NCBI RefSeq assembly: GCF_000423565.1
Contig: NZ_AUIF01000041.1
Location: forward strand, 1 to 64,000
Source: Runella zeae DSM 19591
Lineage (GTDB): Bacteria; Bacteroidota; Bacteroidia; Cytophagales; Spirosomataceae
DNA: 64,000 nt
Direction of reading: 5' to 3'
Shown here: positions 32,545 through 41,940 of the stretch, piece after piece
Numbering within the stretch: position 1 is the stretch's first letter
How the letters are laid out: every line of letters starts with the position of its first letter
Position numbers and translations under genes: made by a program
The notes under the pieces: model-generated
Databases searched by the model: none
What the model was told of the DNA's origin: nothing
What the model saw: the letters and a program-made list of their open reading frames with translations, nothing else

Positions 32545-35523
32545 TTAACGTCCGCATATTTGACGATAATCACAATACTGACATGCCACAAGATGTTGGG
32601 TTTTCTGAAAAGGTTCTTCTACATTCAAAAGCTTTTCGGTAATAAAAGCAGTCAAATATTGTTCAGAATAGGCTACATAACTTTCGGGGTCATTGGTCTC
32701 AAACTCAAGAGGGTTTTCGATAAATCCTCTTTTGATATTACGCAAAGAATAAAACCCAGAAGTCACCTCGTAATCTTCTAAAGTGAAATCTTGATTGCGA
32801 AATGTGAGACCTCGCTGGTGGAGCATTTGCTTATAAATAAGATACTGATAAATCCACAATTGCCTGATTTTCTCATAGTTGGAGTTGGTTCCCAGATTCA
32901 TGATGTCATGTAGCTTTTCAGGAGTTACTTTGGGAAGCTGGTCTATTTTACCCGTTTTATAATCGGCTACTCGAATCGTACGATTTAATAGCTCAATGCG
33001 GTCGATTTTTCCAGAAATTTTTAAATCAATGACTCCCTCACGATATACAATTGGAAGCGACGCCGTAAGCTTTTGTTCGGTAGAGAGTACTTTCAAATCT
33101 TGATTTTGGGTACGTTGTTCACGTAAAAAATCGATGACCGTTTGCTCAGCAACCTGATAAAGCAGTCGATTGATGCCTGATTCTGCATCAAAGCCACCAA
33201 ACTCTTTGGTAAACTCCTCTTTTAAAATCTGAGTTACATTTTCATCTTCAAAAGGCTGATCTGCTATGATATACTCGATGTCGATTCTTTCGAGGACTTT
33301 GTGTATCCACGAACCAAAATCTGCGGCTCCCATGCGTTCTTCGATGTCTTCGTCTTCAGATACGCCAGCGACTCGACTGAAATAATATTGAAGCGAACAC
33401 TTCAAATACTGGTTGAGGTGAGTAGCATAGAGACCGTCACGTTGAAGGATTTCTATCAAAAATGCCAACGTCTCAGGAGTTTTGGGGACAGTCCAGTCAT
33501 TGGCCGAAAGCGAAGCAGGCGGGAGTAATTCGGTAGCAGAAGGGGCGAGTTGAGCTTCTTCTTGGAACAAAACGGTGTGTTCTCGAAGCTGAATTTTGCC
33601 TTTTGTGGCGGGAATCAGCTCATATTCAAGTTGCATAATAAACCGACTTTTTTCCCCTCCATTATAAGTGTTGGTATCCGTAACATACACCAAATGCACT
33701 TCTTTGGCACGCTGGAGTAGTCGATAAAAATGATACGACATGATAGCATCTTGGTCGCTATAGATAGGCAGGCCGGCTTCTTTGGCTATGTCCCAAGGAA
33801 TGAGAGAGTTTTGTCGTTTTGAAGCGGGAAAAACGCCCTCATTCATTGACAAAATAATCAACTTCTCAAAATCTAATGCTTGGGTTTCGAGCATACCCAT
33901 GATTTGTAAAGGGCTTACTGGTTCGCCACTAAAAGGGATGCGCGTTTGACGAATAAGCTCATACAAAAAAGCTTTAAAAGTACGCAAGGTCAGTTTTTCG
34001 GCACGGCTATGCGTAAGGGTGGTTTCGAGTTGTTTGATGAGCGTATAAAACAAATACAAATACTCGGTTTCGATGGCATTTTGGGTGTCTTTATATACTT
34101 CTCTAAGCAAATCAATAAGGTTGTAAAAAGCTCTGATGACTGTATGAGGGTTGTCGTCCCAGCGGGTAAACAAAACTTTAAAAAGTATATGATTTCCGCT
34201 CCACTCAAGCAATTGAGAAGGGTCTAGAAATACGAAGTTTTGTTTTTGAATCTCGCGGATTGTTTTTTGAATGATAGTAGGCTGAGAAGTGTCGCGGTTT
34301 TGAAGCGTCAGGTGTTCATATCTACGGATAAAAGGGTGATTCAGTACCTTTTGAATGGTTCGGTGGTTGTATTTAGGGATTTTAATATTCCGTCCGTCTT
34401 TAGATTTGAATTCAGCAATCGTAAATTGTAATTCAAACAAAGAATCAACCAGGGTAAAAAGTAACGAATTGCGAAGGGTAAGCCCCATCGTCACATTCAA
34501 ATCTGAAACTTGTTCATCTAGCCCATTGAGCATCGGCACAAGTATATTTTCATCGGCTAGTACGATTGCGACTGGGCGATTTTCGGTTCCGCCTTGTTCG
34601 TCGTGGCACCATTCTTTATAGAGCTCGCCGGCGACTTTGGCCTGCATAGAAGCATTAGGCACGGCATATACCCTTATATCTTTGGTTGAATCTTGTAGAT
34701 AATTTTCTGTCCATTTCCAAGCGCCTGTCCATGCTGCATCGCGGTATCTACGGAGTGCTTTTCCTCCCTCAATGTAAGGGTTATCACGCATGTAGTAGAA
34801 GTCCGTATCCCACAAAATCTCCGCTCGTTTGGCCGTGATGAGTGTTTTTATGATTTTTTCTTGGGCGTTGCTAAGCGTTGCCAGCCCTACAAAATAATGG
34901 TCAGGAAGAGTAGGGTGGGGGCGGGGTTGTTCGTCATTAAGTAACAAATCAAAAGTATTTTCGGCCAATTGACGATAGGCTAGGCCTCGATATACTTGTT
35001 TTTTAGCTTGCAGACTTTGACTGAATTGTTGATAAACTTCTTTTAGATTAGAGAAAAGCTCAAAATAAGCTTTGATACGTTCCGAATCAACCGGGACATT
35101 GCTTTTGGGCCAATCTATTTGCCAACGTTCCAGCGCTTTGGCTTCGGTAATATAATTGAACAGGTAGTCGGTATCGACCAGATATTGGTCTATGGCATCA
35201 AAATCGCGTAATAGCATACTTCCCCATTGGAGGTAGCGCTCAAAGGTAATGTTTCGATCGACTTGCTTAAAAATATCATACAAATCAAATAGTAGACTTA
35301 CGTTGTCGGCGATTTCGAGGCCACATTTGGACGTAACAAAATCGTCGATAGAAGTGACTTGAGGCGACAAAAAAGGCTTATCAGCACACTGCCCCAAAGC
35401 CCTTTTAAAGAAATAAGCGGCTCTTCGAGTGGGGACAACTACCGTCACATTGGCTAAAGCTTGGGTATCTTGGAATTGATTGAAAATGTATTTTGCCGAT
35501 TTTTCTAGAAAAGTTTCGAGCAT
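32545..35523 (-). CDS. AddB-like helicase/PD-(D/E)XK nuclease with Fe-S cysteines
   Basis: The 992-residue protein starts with a degenerate nucleotide-binding segment (VVVPTRRAAYFF, about 29-40) and has an SF1-helicase-like body. It ends with a PDDEXK nuclease domain: FGSWIHKVLERID (His), SGKIDRIEL (Asp) and VADYKTGKI (Asp, Lys). Cysteines in LKCSLQYYF and at 981, 984 and 990 (CxxC-x5-C) match the 4Fe-4S set that clamps the AddB nuclease domain. AddB works with AddA in resecting double-strand breaks. No addA is in the window. The length is somewhat below Bacillus AddB. Confidence 0.85.
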   Translation of the reverse strand: MLETFLEKSAKYIFNQFQDTQALANVTVVVPTRRAAYFFKRALGQCADKPFLSPQVTSIDDFVTSKCGLEIADNVSLLFDLYDIFKQVDRNITFERYLQWGSMLLRDFDAIDQYLVDTDYLFNYITEAKALERWQIDWPKSNVPVDSERIKAYFELFSNLKEVYQQFSQSLQAKKQVYRGLAYRQLAENTFDLLLNDEQPRPHPTLPDHYFVGLATLSNAQEKIIKTLITAKRAEILWDTDFYYMRDNPYIEGGKALRRYRDAAWTGAWKWTENYLQDSTKDIRVYAVPNASMQAKVAGELYKEWCHDEQGGTENRPVAIVLADENILVPMLNGLDEQVSDLNVTMGLTLRNSLLFTLVDSLFELQFTIAEFKSKDGRNIKIPKYNHRTIQKVLNHPFIRRYEHLTLQNRDTSQPTIIQKTIREIQKQNFVFLDPSQLLEWSGNHILFKVLFTRWDDNPHTVIRAFYNLIDLLREVYKDTQNAIETEYLYLFYTLIKQLETTLTHSRAEKLTLRTFKAFLYELIRQTRIPFSGEPVSPLQIMGMLETQALDFEKLIILSMNEGVFPASKRQNSLIPWDIAKEAGLPIYSDQDAIMSYHFYRLLQRAKEVHLVYVTDTNTYNGGEKSRFIMQLEYELIPATKGKIQLREHTVLFQEEAQLAPSATELLPPASLSANDWTVPKTPETLAFLIEILQRDGLYATHLNQYLKCSLQYYFSRVAGVSEDEDIEERMGAADFGSWIHKVLERIDIEYIIADQPFEDENVTQILKEEFTKEFGGFDAESGINRLLYQVAEQTVIDFLREQRTQNQDLKVLSTEQKLTASLPIVYREGVIDLKISGKIDRIELLNRTIRVADYKTGKIDQLPKVTPEKLHDIMNLGTNSNYEKIRQLWIYQYLIYKQMLHQRGLTFRNQDFTLEDYEVTSGFYSLRNIKRGFIENPLEFETNDPESYVAYSEQYLTAFITEKLLNVEEPFQKTQHLVACQYCDYRQICGR

Positions 35524-35956
35524 AGGGGTAAGCTATAATGTACCGTATTTATGTGGAAGAAAGGCTGGATGTTTAGAAAGAAAGCCTTTTTATAACGAAC
35601 CCGAAAGTAAATAATTTAGTCTTTCGGTTAACCTTTTTGTCTGGATATAGTTTTGTAAATAGATTTTAACATAAACAAACTATGAATAAATATACTTAGA
35701 AATTAGAGCCCAAAAAAGAGATTTTTGAAAAAATAGGGAGCATAGCTTATGCTTTTTAAGATTGTGTAATTCAAAATACCCAAAAGTAAGGTAAGTGGAA
35801 ATTGTAGTGTTTTATCAGGCTGGTTTACTTATTTTTAGTATTCTTTTTGCGTAAAAATACTGCCTTATTCCTCATGATTTTCTGTTTCGCAGTATATTAT
35901 TGGGGAAAACAACGGTTTCTATTTACTCAAATGTACCTTTTTATGAAAGTTGTTTT
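35524..35956. other. AT-rich intergenic region upstream of susC
   Basis: About 430 bases with no credible open frame. CCGAAAG (35601-35607) and CTTTCGG (35621-35627) form a short stem with a 13-base loop, too weak to call. The susC promoter element follows at 35957. Confidence 0.4.
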
Positions 35957-35964
35957 TATCTTTG
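35957..35964 (+). promoter_or_regulatory. Candidate -7 element of the susC/susD operon
   Basis: TATCTTTG is an exact match to TAnnTTTG and lies 66 nt before the susC ATG. The -33 box is not evident. Confidence 0.5.
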
Positions 35965-36030
35965 CCGCAACTTTGAAAAAAGGAGTGTAACAAACACCAT
36001 TTTGTTCAACTAAAAACCAAACTAAATCTT

Positions 36031-39012
36031 ATGCGGAATTTTTTACTAACAAGCCTAGGCTTGTTATTGGTCATTTGTGTTCAGCTTCGGGCACAAGAGC
36101 GCAGGGTAACAGGGGTTGTGACCAGTACGACAGACGGAAGTGTACTCCCCGGAGTAAGTGTAATTGTGAAAGGCACAAACACTGGAACTCAAACTGATTT
36201 GAATGGTAGCTATGCTATTACAGCTACTCCACAACAAACATTAGTTTTTAGTTTTGTGGGGATGAAGACAACCGAGGTCGTAGTAGGTAATCAATCGATT
36301 ATCAATCTAACTTTGGCAGATGAGGCCGATGTATTGAGTGAAGTGGTAGTAGTAGGCTATGGTCAGCAATCAAAAAAGTTGAGCACTCAGACTATATCAA
36401 CCCTATCTTCAAAATCAATCAAAGACTGGCCAGTATTGTCGCCTCAGCAGTTGTTGCAAGGACAAGCTGCCGGTGTGCAGATGGTGACTTCTTCGGGGCT
36501 GTTAGGGTCAAACCCTTCTATTCGTATTCGTGGGGCAGCGTCGATTACGGCGGGTGGGCAGCCACTTTTTGTAATTGATGGAGTACCTCTTAACGACGGC
36601 GAACTAACTGGTGCTCAAGGTGGGGGTACTGCCTTGAACCCCTTAATGAACATCAACCCCAACGACATTGAGTCAATGTCAGTATTGAAAGATGCGGCGG
36701 CTGTTTCTATCTATGGTTCTCGTGGGGCAAATGGTGTAATCTTGATTAATACCAAAAAAGGATTGGTAGATAAGAAAACCCAAATCAACGTGGATATGTT
36801 TACAGGGTTTTCGAAGCCTACTAATTTGTTCCCAATGATGAACACGCAGCAATTCAACGGCTTTGTAGGTGAATACAGAGCAGCTCGTGGATTGGCTCCT
36901 CTTCAACTAAGTAACGATTATTTTGATTGGGTAAATGCGGTAGTACGTAATGGTAAAACCAACCAAATCAACTTATCTGCAAGAGGCGGCTCAAAAAACA
37001 CATCTTTTTATTTTGCCGGAACTTACGGAACAGAGCAAGGCTTCACAATTGGTAATGAGTTGGATAGGCTATCAGGCAGATTTAACTTAGAGCACAAAAT
37101 CAGCGACCGCTTTAGATTTGGGACCAATATGTCTATGGCAACAGTAGACATGGATCGTATTGGTGCTGAAAACAACACTTATGCTCCGCTTACCTCTGCT
37201 TATTTGCAAATTCCTAACGTATTGCCAAGAGATGCGCAAGGAAATTATGTAAATACCGGTTTTATTCAAAACGTGTTAGCACTTGAAGAACTCAACATCA
37301 ACAAGTACATTACGAGAAGAACTACTGGAAACGTGTATGCCGAGCTTGATATCTTGAAGAATCTGACATTTAGAACAGATTTTGGAATGGATATCAACGT
37401 AGGAGATTCTAAATATCGGGAAGTAAACTTGTTTACTCCAGGAGGAAGTGGTTCAAGAGATATTAGAAAGGATAGCAAATGGTTGACCACCAATACCCTC
37501 AAGTATTTCTTAGATAAAGATAAGCACTCTTTTGATGTATTGTTAGGATATAGTTACGAAGTTTCGGACTATGACCGTATCGCCGTTGGAGGTAGTGGTT
37601 ATGCAAGTGATGCCTTACCCAACGTTGTATCTGCTGCTACTCCAACTACTACTTTGGAAGAGCGTTCTCGTTGGGCATTGGAGTCACAATTTGCTCGTGC
37701 CAACTATGCTTATGATGGCAAATATTTGCTAGGTGCTTCAATGAGAAGAGACGGTTCATCGAGATTTGGAGCCAACAAAAGATATGGTATCTTCTATGCT
37801 GTGAGTGGTGGCTGGGTAATCAGCGAAGAAACTTTCTTGAAAAGTAGTGACTTTATCAACTTCTTGAAACTAACGGCTAGCTATGGTACTGCTGGTAACG
37901 ACCGCATCGGGAACTTCCCTTCATTGGGCCTTTACCAGGGTGGTACAGATGCCGACTACCTTGCTCAGCCTGGTTTGAGACCTACTCAAGTACCTAATCC
38001 TAATTTGACTTGGGAAGAAACGGCTCAGTTGGATCTTGGAATCAATACTACATTTTACAAAAACATTTTCTCATTGTCGTTGAATTACTACAACAAGATT
38101 ACATCTAGTATGTTGTTGAACGTGCCTTTTCCATTTACGACAGGTTTTGCTAGTGCCGCCAACAACGTAGGTAAAATGCAGAACAGAGGAGTGGATATTG
38201 ATTTTAGCGCGAAAGTGATTCAAAAACAAGACCTTAACTTGAGCATAGGCTTTAATGCAGGGTATTTGAAAAATGAAGTGCTAGAATTGCCAGAAGCAAG
38301 TGTCGACGCCGACGGAAACCGTTTTGTAAATGGGTCTTCGGCTCAAAGAGCCGTGGTAGGTCGTACTATCAACGAATTTTTCTTGGTAAGAGCCAATGGC
38401 GTAAATCCTCAAACGGGAGATTTTGAATGGCTTACCAAAGCTGGACAGCCTACTACTACTTATTCGGCCAACGACCGTGTATTTGTTGGTTCTGCTTTAC
38501 CCAAATGGACGGGTGGTCTGAATGCTAATTTGAGCTATAAAGGATTTGACTTAGCGGTATTGTTTAGCTTCTCTTATGGCAACAAAGTGTTGATTGATGG
38601 ACTAAGATTTACAGATAATGTGGCTTCAGCTGGCTTTAATAAATCAGTTGATTTGTTGAATTATTGGAAAAAAGAGGGAGATCAAGCGTTTATTCCTAAA
38701 CTATCTAGTTCAACAGCTCCTTTATTCAATCAACTTTCCACTCTCCAACTTCAGAATGGTTCTTTTGCCCGCTTGAGAAACATCAATTTGGGATATAACC
38801 TGCCAACAAAATGGTTTGGTGAGCAGAAAATCTTGAGAAGTGCTAGGATTTATGCTTTGGCACAAAACTTATTCCTTATCAAGGACAAAAACTTTAGAGG
38901 ACCAGATCCAGAAGTATCAGCCAATGGCCCTAGCAACTTGATTGTGGGCGAGTCATTTTTTGCTTTACCTCAGGCAAAAACTTTCACAGTCGGCTTAAAT
39001 ATTGGTTTCTAA
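36031..39012 (+). CDS. SusC/RagA-family TonB-dependent outer-membrane transporter
   Basis: The 993-residue protein has a signal peptide (cleavage after QLRAQ, about residue 22), a carboxypeptidase-like beta domain (RRVTGVVTS to LTLADE, about 24-105), the TonB-box/plug segment (SEVVVVGYGQQ, then LLQGQAAGVQM and the plug motif SIRIRGAASI) and a 22-strand barrel ending in an aromatic residue (VGLNIGF). It imports a nutrient together with the SusD partner whose gene starts 22 nt later. No sigma/anti-sigma pair or degradative enzyme is adjacent, so the substrate is unknown. It is shorter than polysaccharide-type SusC and lacks an N-terminal extension. Confidence 0.95.
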   Translation: MRNFLLTSLGLLLVICVQLRAQERRVTGVVTSTTDGSVLPGVSVIVKGTNTGTQTDLNGSYAITATPQQTLVFSFVGMKTTEVVVGNQSIINLTLADEADVLSEVVVVGYGQQSKKLSTQTISTLSSKSIKDWPVLSPQQLLQGQAAGVQMVTSSGLLGSNPSIRIRGAASITAGGQPLFVIDGVPLNDGELTGAQGGGTALNPLMNINPNDIESMSVLKDAAAVSIYGSRGANGVILINTKKGLVDKKTQINVDMFTGFSKPTNLFPMMNTQQFNGFVGEYRAARGLAPLQLSNDYFDWVNAVVRNGKTNQINLSARGGSKNTSFYFAGTYGTEQGFTIGNELDRLSGRFNLEHKISDRFRFGTNMSMATVDMDRIGAENNTYAPLTSAYLQIPNVLPRDAQGNYVNTGFIQNVLALEELNINKYITRRTTGNVYAELDILKNLTFRTDFGMDINVGDSKYREVNLFTPGGSGSRDIRKDSKWLTTNTLKYFLDKDKHSFDVLLGYSYEVSDYDRIAVGGSGYASDALPNVVSAATPTTTLEERSRWALESQFARANYAYDGKYLLGASMRRDGSSRFGANKRYGIFYAVSGGWVISEETFLKSSDFINFLKLTASYGTAGNDRIGNFPSLGLYQGGTDADYLAQPGLRPTQVPNPNLTWEETAQLDLGINTTFYKNIFSLSLNYYNKITSSMLLNVPFPFTTGFASAANNVGKMQNRGVDIDFSAKVIQKQDLNLSIGFNAGYLKNEVLELPEASVDADGNRFVNGSSAQRAVVGRTINEFFLVRANGVNPQTGDFEWLTKAGQPTTTYSANDRVFVGSALPKWTGGLNANLSYKGFDLAVLFSFSYGNKVLIDGLRFTDNVASAGFNKSVDLLNYWKKEGDQAFIPKLSSSTAPLFNQLSTLQLQNGSFARLRNINLGYNLPTKWFGEQKILRSARIYALAQNLFLIKDKNFRGPDPEVSANGPSNLIVGESFFALPQAKTFTVGLNIGF

Positions 39013-39034
39013 TCTTTTAAATGCAACACACACA

Positions 39035-40474
39035 ATGATAAAGATAAATAAAAAAATACTGACGGTAGGGTTTGTTCTTTCCGTTTTGTCTGGCTGTTCT
39101 GAGCGACTTGAAGTGTTGCCTGAGCAATCAATTGCCACTAGTCAAGCGTTTTCAAATAAGTCTAACTCACAAGCCTCTTTGTTGGGGGTGTATTCACAAT
39201 CTCAGTTGCTTGATGTGTTTGGGGCTGGTCCACAAATCATCCAGGACTTTCAAGCAGATAATACTGAATTTGTAGGGTCGTTTCCAACCTTGCAAGATAT
39301 TAACAATTACGTAACTACTTCACCTAATACTACAATCCAAGCTCACTGGCAAGTTCACTATAGAACTATCAATGGTGCCAATGCCGTGATTGATAATGTA
39401 CCAGGGGTAAGTGATCCGTCTTTTACAGAAGCCGAAAAAGCTCAATTTGTAGCCGAAGCTAAGTTTATGAGAGCTATCTTGTATCTGAGCTTGGTAAATA
39501 TGTTTGGACAGCCCTTTCAAGTAAGCAATGGCAATACCCCTGGTGTACCTTTGGTATTGAAAAGCTTTACAGGTACGGTCGAATTTCCAGCTCGGGCTAC
39601 TGTAGCGGAGGTGCATCAGCAAATCATCAAAGACTTAACCGAAGCGCTTCCTAATTTGCCAGTAGCTACTACTGCTCAATCTCGTGGACGTGCTACGAAG
39701 GGCGCTGCTGCTGGTTACTTAGCTCGTCTCTATTTGTTGAGAGGGGAGTTTCAGAAAGCCGCCGATAGCGCCAATGAAGTGATAAACGCTACTTCACTTT
39801 ACAGCGTTGCTAGCAACTTTGGTTTTTACGGAGCTACTCCTACTACTGAGCACGTATTTGCAATTGTCAATAGTGCTACCGACAATGGCCGTACAGGTTC
39901 GGGTGGATGGGCATCTTATCACAGACCTGCTTCACAAGGTGGTCGCGGTGACTGCGCATTTTCCGCAGATTTAGAAAGAGTTTTTGCGTTGGAAGCGGGC
40001 GATAAAAGAATCACAGAACTAAGTGATTTAGCGACTGCCGCTGACAACCAAAGAAGACGTATGACTCTTAAATACAAAGACGCTGCTACCAATACTGACT
40101 TGGCTCCCATGATGCGTACTTCTGAAATGTATCTTACAAGAGCGGAAGCTTTGGCAGAATTGAATGGTGTAAATATCGAATCCATCAATTTGGTCAATCC
40201 TATCAGAGTACGGGCGGGACTTCCTGCTTGGACAATCAGTACTTTTGCTACCAAGCAAGCATTCATTGATGCTATCTTGCTAGAAAGAAGAAAAGAATTG
40301 GCTTTTGAAGGGCATCGCCGTATGGATTTGTTGAGAAGACAAAAACCTCTACGTACTACAGGCAGTGCATCTATTTTGGCAGCGGCGGCATTTGGTGCTC
40401 CAAAAACAATATTGCCGATTCCACAAAGAGAACTAGATCAAAACAAGAGCCTAGCTCAAAGTACAGGATACTAG
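39035..40474 (+). CDS. SusD/RagB-family surface nutrient-binding lipoprotein
   Basis: The 479-residue protein starts with a lipoprotein signal (VLSGC). The frame opens 33 nt earlier at a TTG inside the susC end, but the ATG at 39035 places the signal correctly. Helical TPR-like segments (EAKFMRAILYLSLVNMFGQ, AAGYLARLYLLRGEFQKA) and the C-terminal LILLERRKELAFEGHRRMDLLR-type region, here DAILLERRKELAFEGHR, mark the SusD fold. It caps the SusC barrel on the cell surface. The operon ends in the hairpin at 40501-40531. Confidence 0.95.
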   Translation: MIKINKKILTVGFVLSVLSGCSERLEVLPEQSIATSQAFSNKSNSQASLLGVYSQSQLLDVFGAGPQIIQDFQADNTEFVGSFPTLQDINNYVTTSPNTTIQAHWQVHYRTINGANAVIDNVPGVSDPSFTEAEKAQFVAEAKFMRAILYLSLVNMFGQPFQVSNGNTPGVPLVLKSFTGTVEFPARATVAEVHQQIIKDLTEALPNLPVATTAQSRGRATKGAAAGYLARLYLLRGEFQKAADSANEVINATSLYSVASNFGFYGATPTTEHVFAIVNSATDNGRTGSGGWASYHRPASQGGRGDCAFSADLERVFALEAGDKRITELSDLATAADNQRRRMTLKYKDAATNTDLAPMMRTSEMYLTRAEALAELNGVNIESINLVNPIRVRAGLPAWTISTFATKQAFIDAILLERRKELAFEGHRRMDLLRRQKPLRTTGSASILAAAAFGAPKTILPIPQRELDQNKSLAQSTGY

Positions 40475-40500
40475 GATAATTGTTGGTCAAATTTAATGTT

Positions 40501-40531
40501 GAAAAAGCTACCTCAAAAGGGTAGCTTTTTC
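40501..40531 (+). terminator. Terminator of the susCD operon
   Basis: GAAAAAGCTACC (40501-40512) pairs exactly with 40520-40531 around a 7-base loop. The descending arm contains a run of five T. It lies 26 nt after the SusD stop. Confidence 0.75.
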
Positions 40532-40768
40532 AGTACATATACTATTAAAATAGAGGGCGAGGTGTCGCTTTTTTTGTTTGCTACGACGACAAAAACCAAA
40601 AATTCGTCGTTAGTAAATTCTTGTTAAACATATTTTAAGTAAATAGCTATGTAAATAAAAGTACTCTTTCTCTATCAGAACATCACTGTCGGCGGGTGCA
40701 AAAAGCATACTCTCGCTGCGCTTGAAGATAAGTACTTTTTTACAAGAAAAATGCAATGACCTAACATA

Positions 40769-41878
40769 ATGAGCAAGCCTATAAAGTCGATTTTGACAGT
40801 TCTTGTTATCCTAATTATTACTGGATTAGCTTTTTACCCAAAACTAAAACAATATACTGAATCGAAAGAAAAAAGTGCGGGAAATACGGGCACTCAGGCG
40901 GCCTCAGCTGCTTCTAAGGGAGGTTCTGCTCCTATTAATATAATGGTAGTTGGTAATCAACGATTGGAAGAAAAAATTGTATCAACGGGTACCATCATCG
41001 CTAATGAGGAAGTGGAGATTAGAAGCGAAATAGCAGGTCGTGTGACGGCTATCAACTTTAAAGAAGGTGATTATGTGAAAAAAGGGACGGTTTTGGTGCG
41101 TATCAATGATGCTGATTTGCAGGCCCAATTACAGAAGTTGCAATATCAAAAGAAACTCGCGGAGGTCAACGAAGAACGCCAAAAAAGACTCTTAGAAAAG
41201 GAAGCTATCAGCCAAAGAGACTATGATATCAGTTTGACAAACTTGAATAGCCTAAACGCTGATATTGATAATCTCAGAGCACAAATTGAAAAAACGCTGA
41301 TAAAAGCACCTTTTGATGGTACTATTGGGCTACGTTATGTGAGTGAAGGGAGTTACTTAGCACCAAATAGCACTACAAAAATCGCCACTTTGACCAATAT
41401 TAATCCGGCTAAGATAGATTTTTCGGTACCTGCAAAATATGCACTTAATGTAAATAAAGGTACGCCGATTACCTTTACGACAGAAGGAGGAAGTGAGAAA
41501 TTTGGTGGTCGTGTATATGCCATTGAGCCCAAAATAGATCCTAATACGCGTACGCTTACTTTAAGAGCAACTAGCCCCAACAACAACCGTCGACTCTTTG
41601 CGGGTTCATTTGCTCGAATTGAAATTATTCTTAATTCTAAACCCAATGCCATCGTAGTGCCTACTGAGGCGGTGATTCCCAATCTAAAAGGCCATAGCGT
41701 GTTTGTGGTTAAGAATAACAAAGCTCAATCAATACCCGTCGAAATCGGAACACGAGGAGACAAAACCATAGAAATTTTTAAAGGGCTTTCGGTAGGAGAT
41801 ACTTTGATAACTTCGGGTATCTTGCAAGTGAAGCCCGGTGGAGAGGTAGATATTAAGAATGTAGTGCGTACCAATTAA
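40769..41878 (+). CDS. RND efflux periplasmic adaptor (MFP/HlyD family)
   Basis: The 369-residue protein has an N-terminal membrane anchor (about 6-24) and a low-complexity Ala/Gly/Ser linker. A lipoyl-like half (EIAGRVTAINFKEGDYVKKG), a helical hairpin (about 110-170), the second lipoyl half (LIKAPFDGTIGLRYVSEG) and a beta-barrel with the membrane-proximal part follow. It links the inner-membrane pump to an outer-membrane channel. The pump gene follows after 62 nt. No TolC-type gene is adjacent, so the channel must be supplied from elsewhere. Confidence 0.93.
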   Translation: MSKPIKSILTVLVILIITGLAFYPKLKQYTESKEKSAGNTGTQAASAASKGGSAPINIMVVGNQRLEEKIVSTGTIIANEEVEIRSEIAGRVTAINFKEGDYVKKGTVLVRINDADLQAQLQKLQYQKKLAEVNEERQKRLLEKEAISQRDYDISLTNLNSLNADIDNLRAQIEKTLIKAPFDGTIGLRYVSEGSYLAPNSTTKIATLTNINPAKIDFSVPAKYALNVNKGTPITFTTEGGSEKFGGRVYAIEPKIDPNTRTLTLRATSPNNNRRLFAGSFARIEIILNSKPNAIVVPTEAVIPNLKGHSVFVVKNNKAQSIPVEIGTRGDKTIEIFKGLSVGDTLITSGILQVKPGGEVDIKNVVRTN

Positions 41879-41940
41879 AGTAAGTTTTTGAATTCAAATT
41901 TGTACGTTCTTTAAATCCAAAATCAAATTAAACAAAAAGA

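Noticed and set aside
35601-35627. Short hairpin CCGAAAG/CTTTCGG upstream of susC
   Set aside because: Seven base pairs with a 13-base loop and no T run directly after it; too weak for a terminator or riboswitch.
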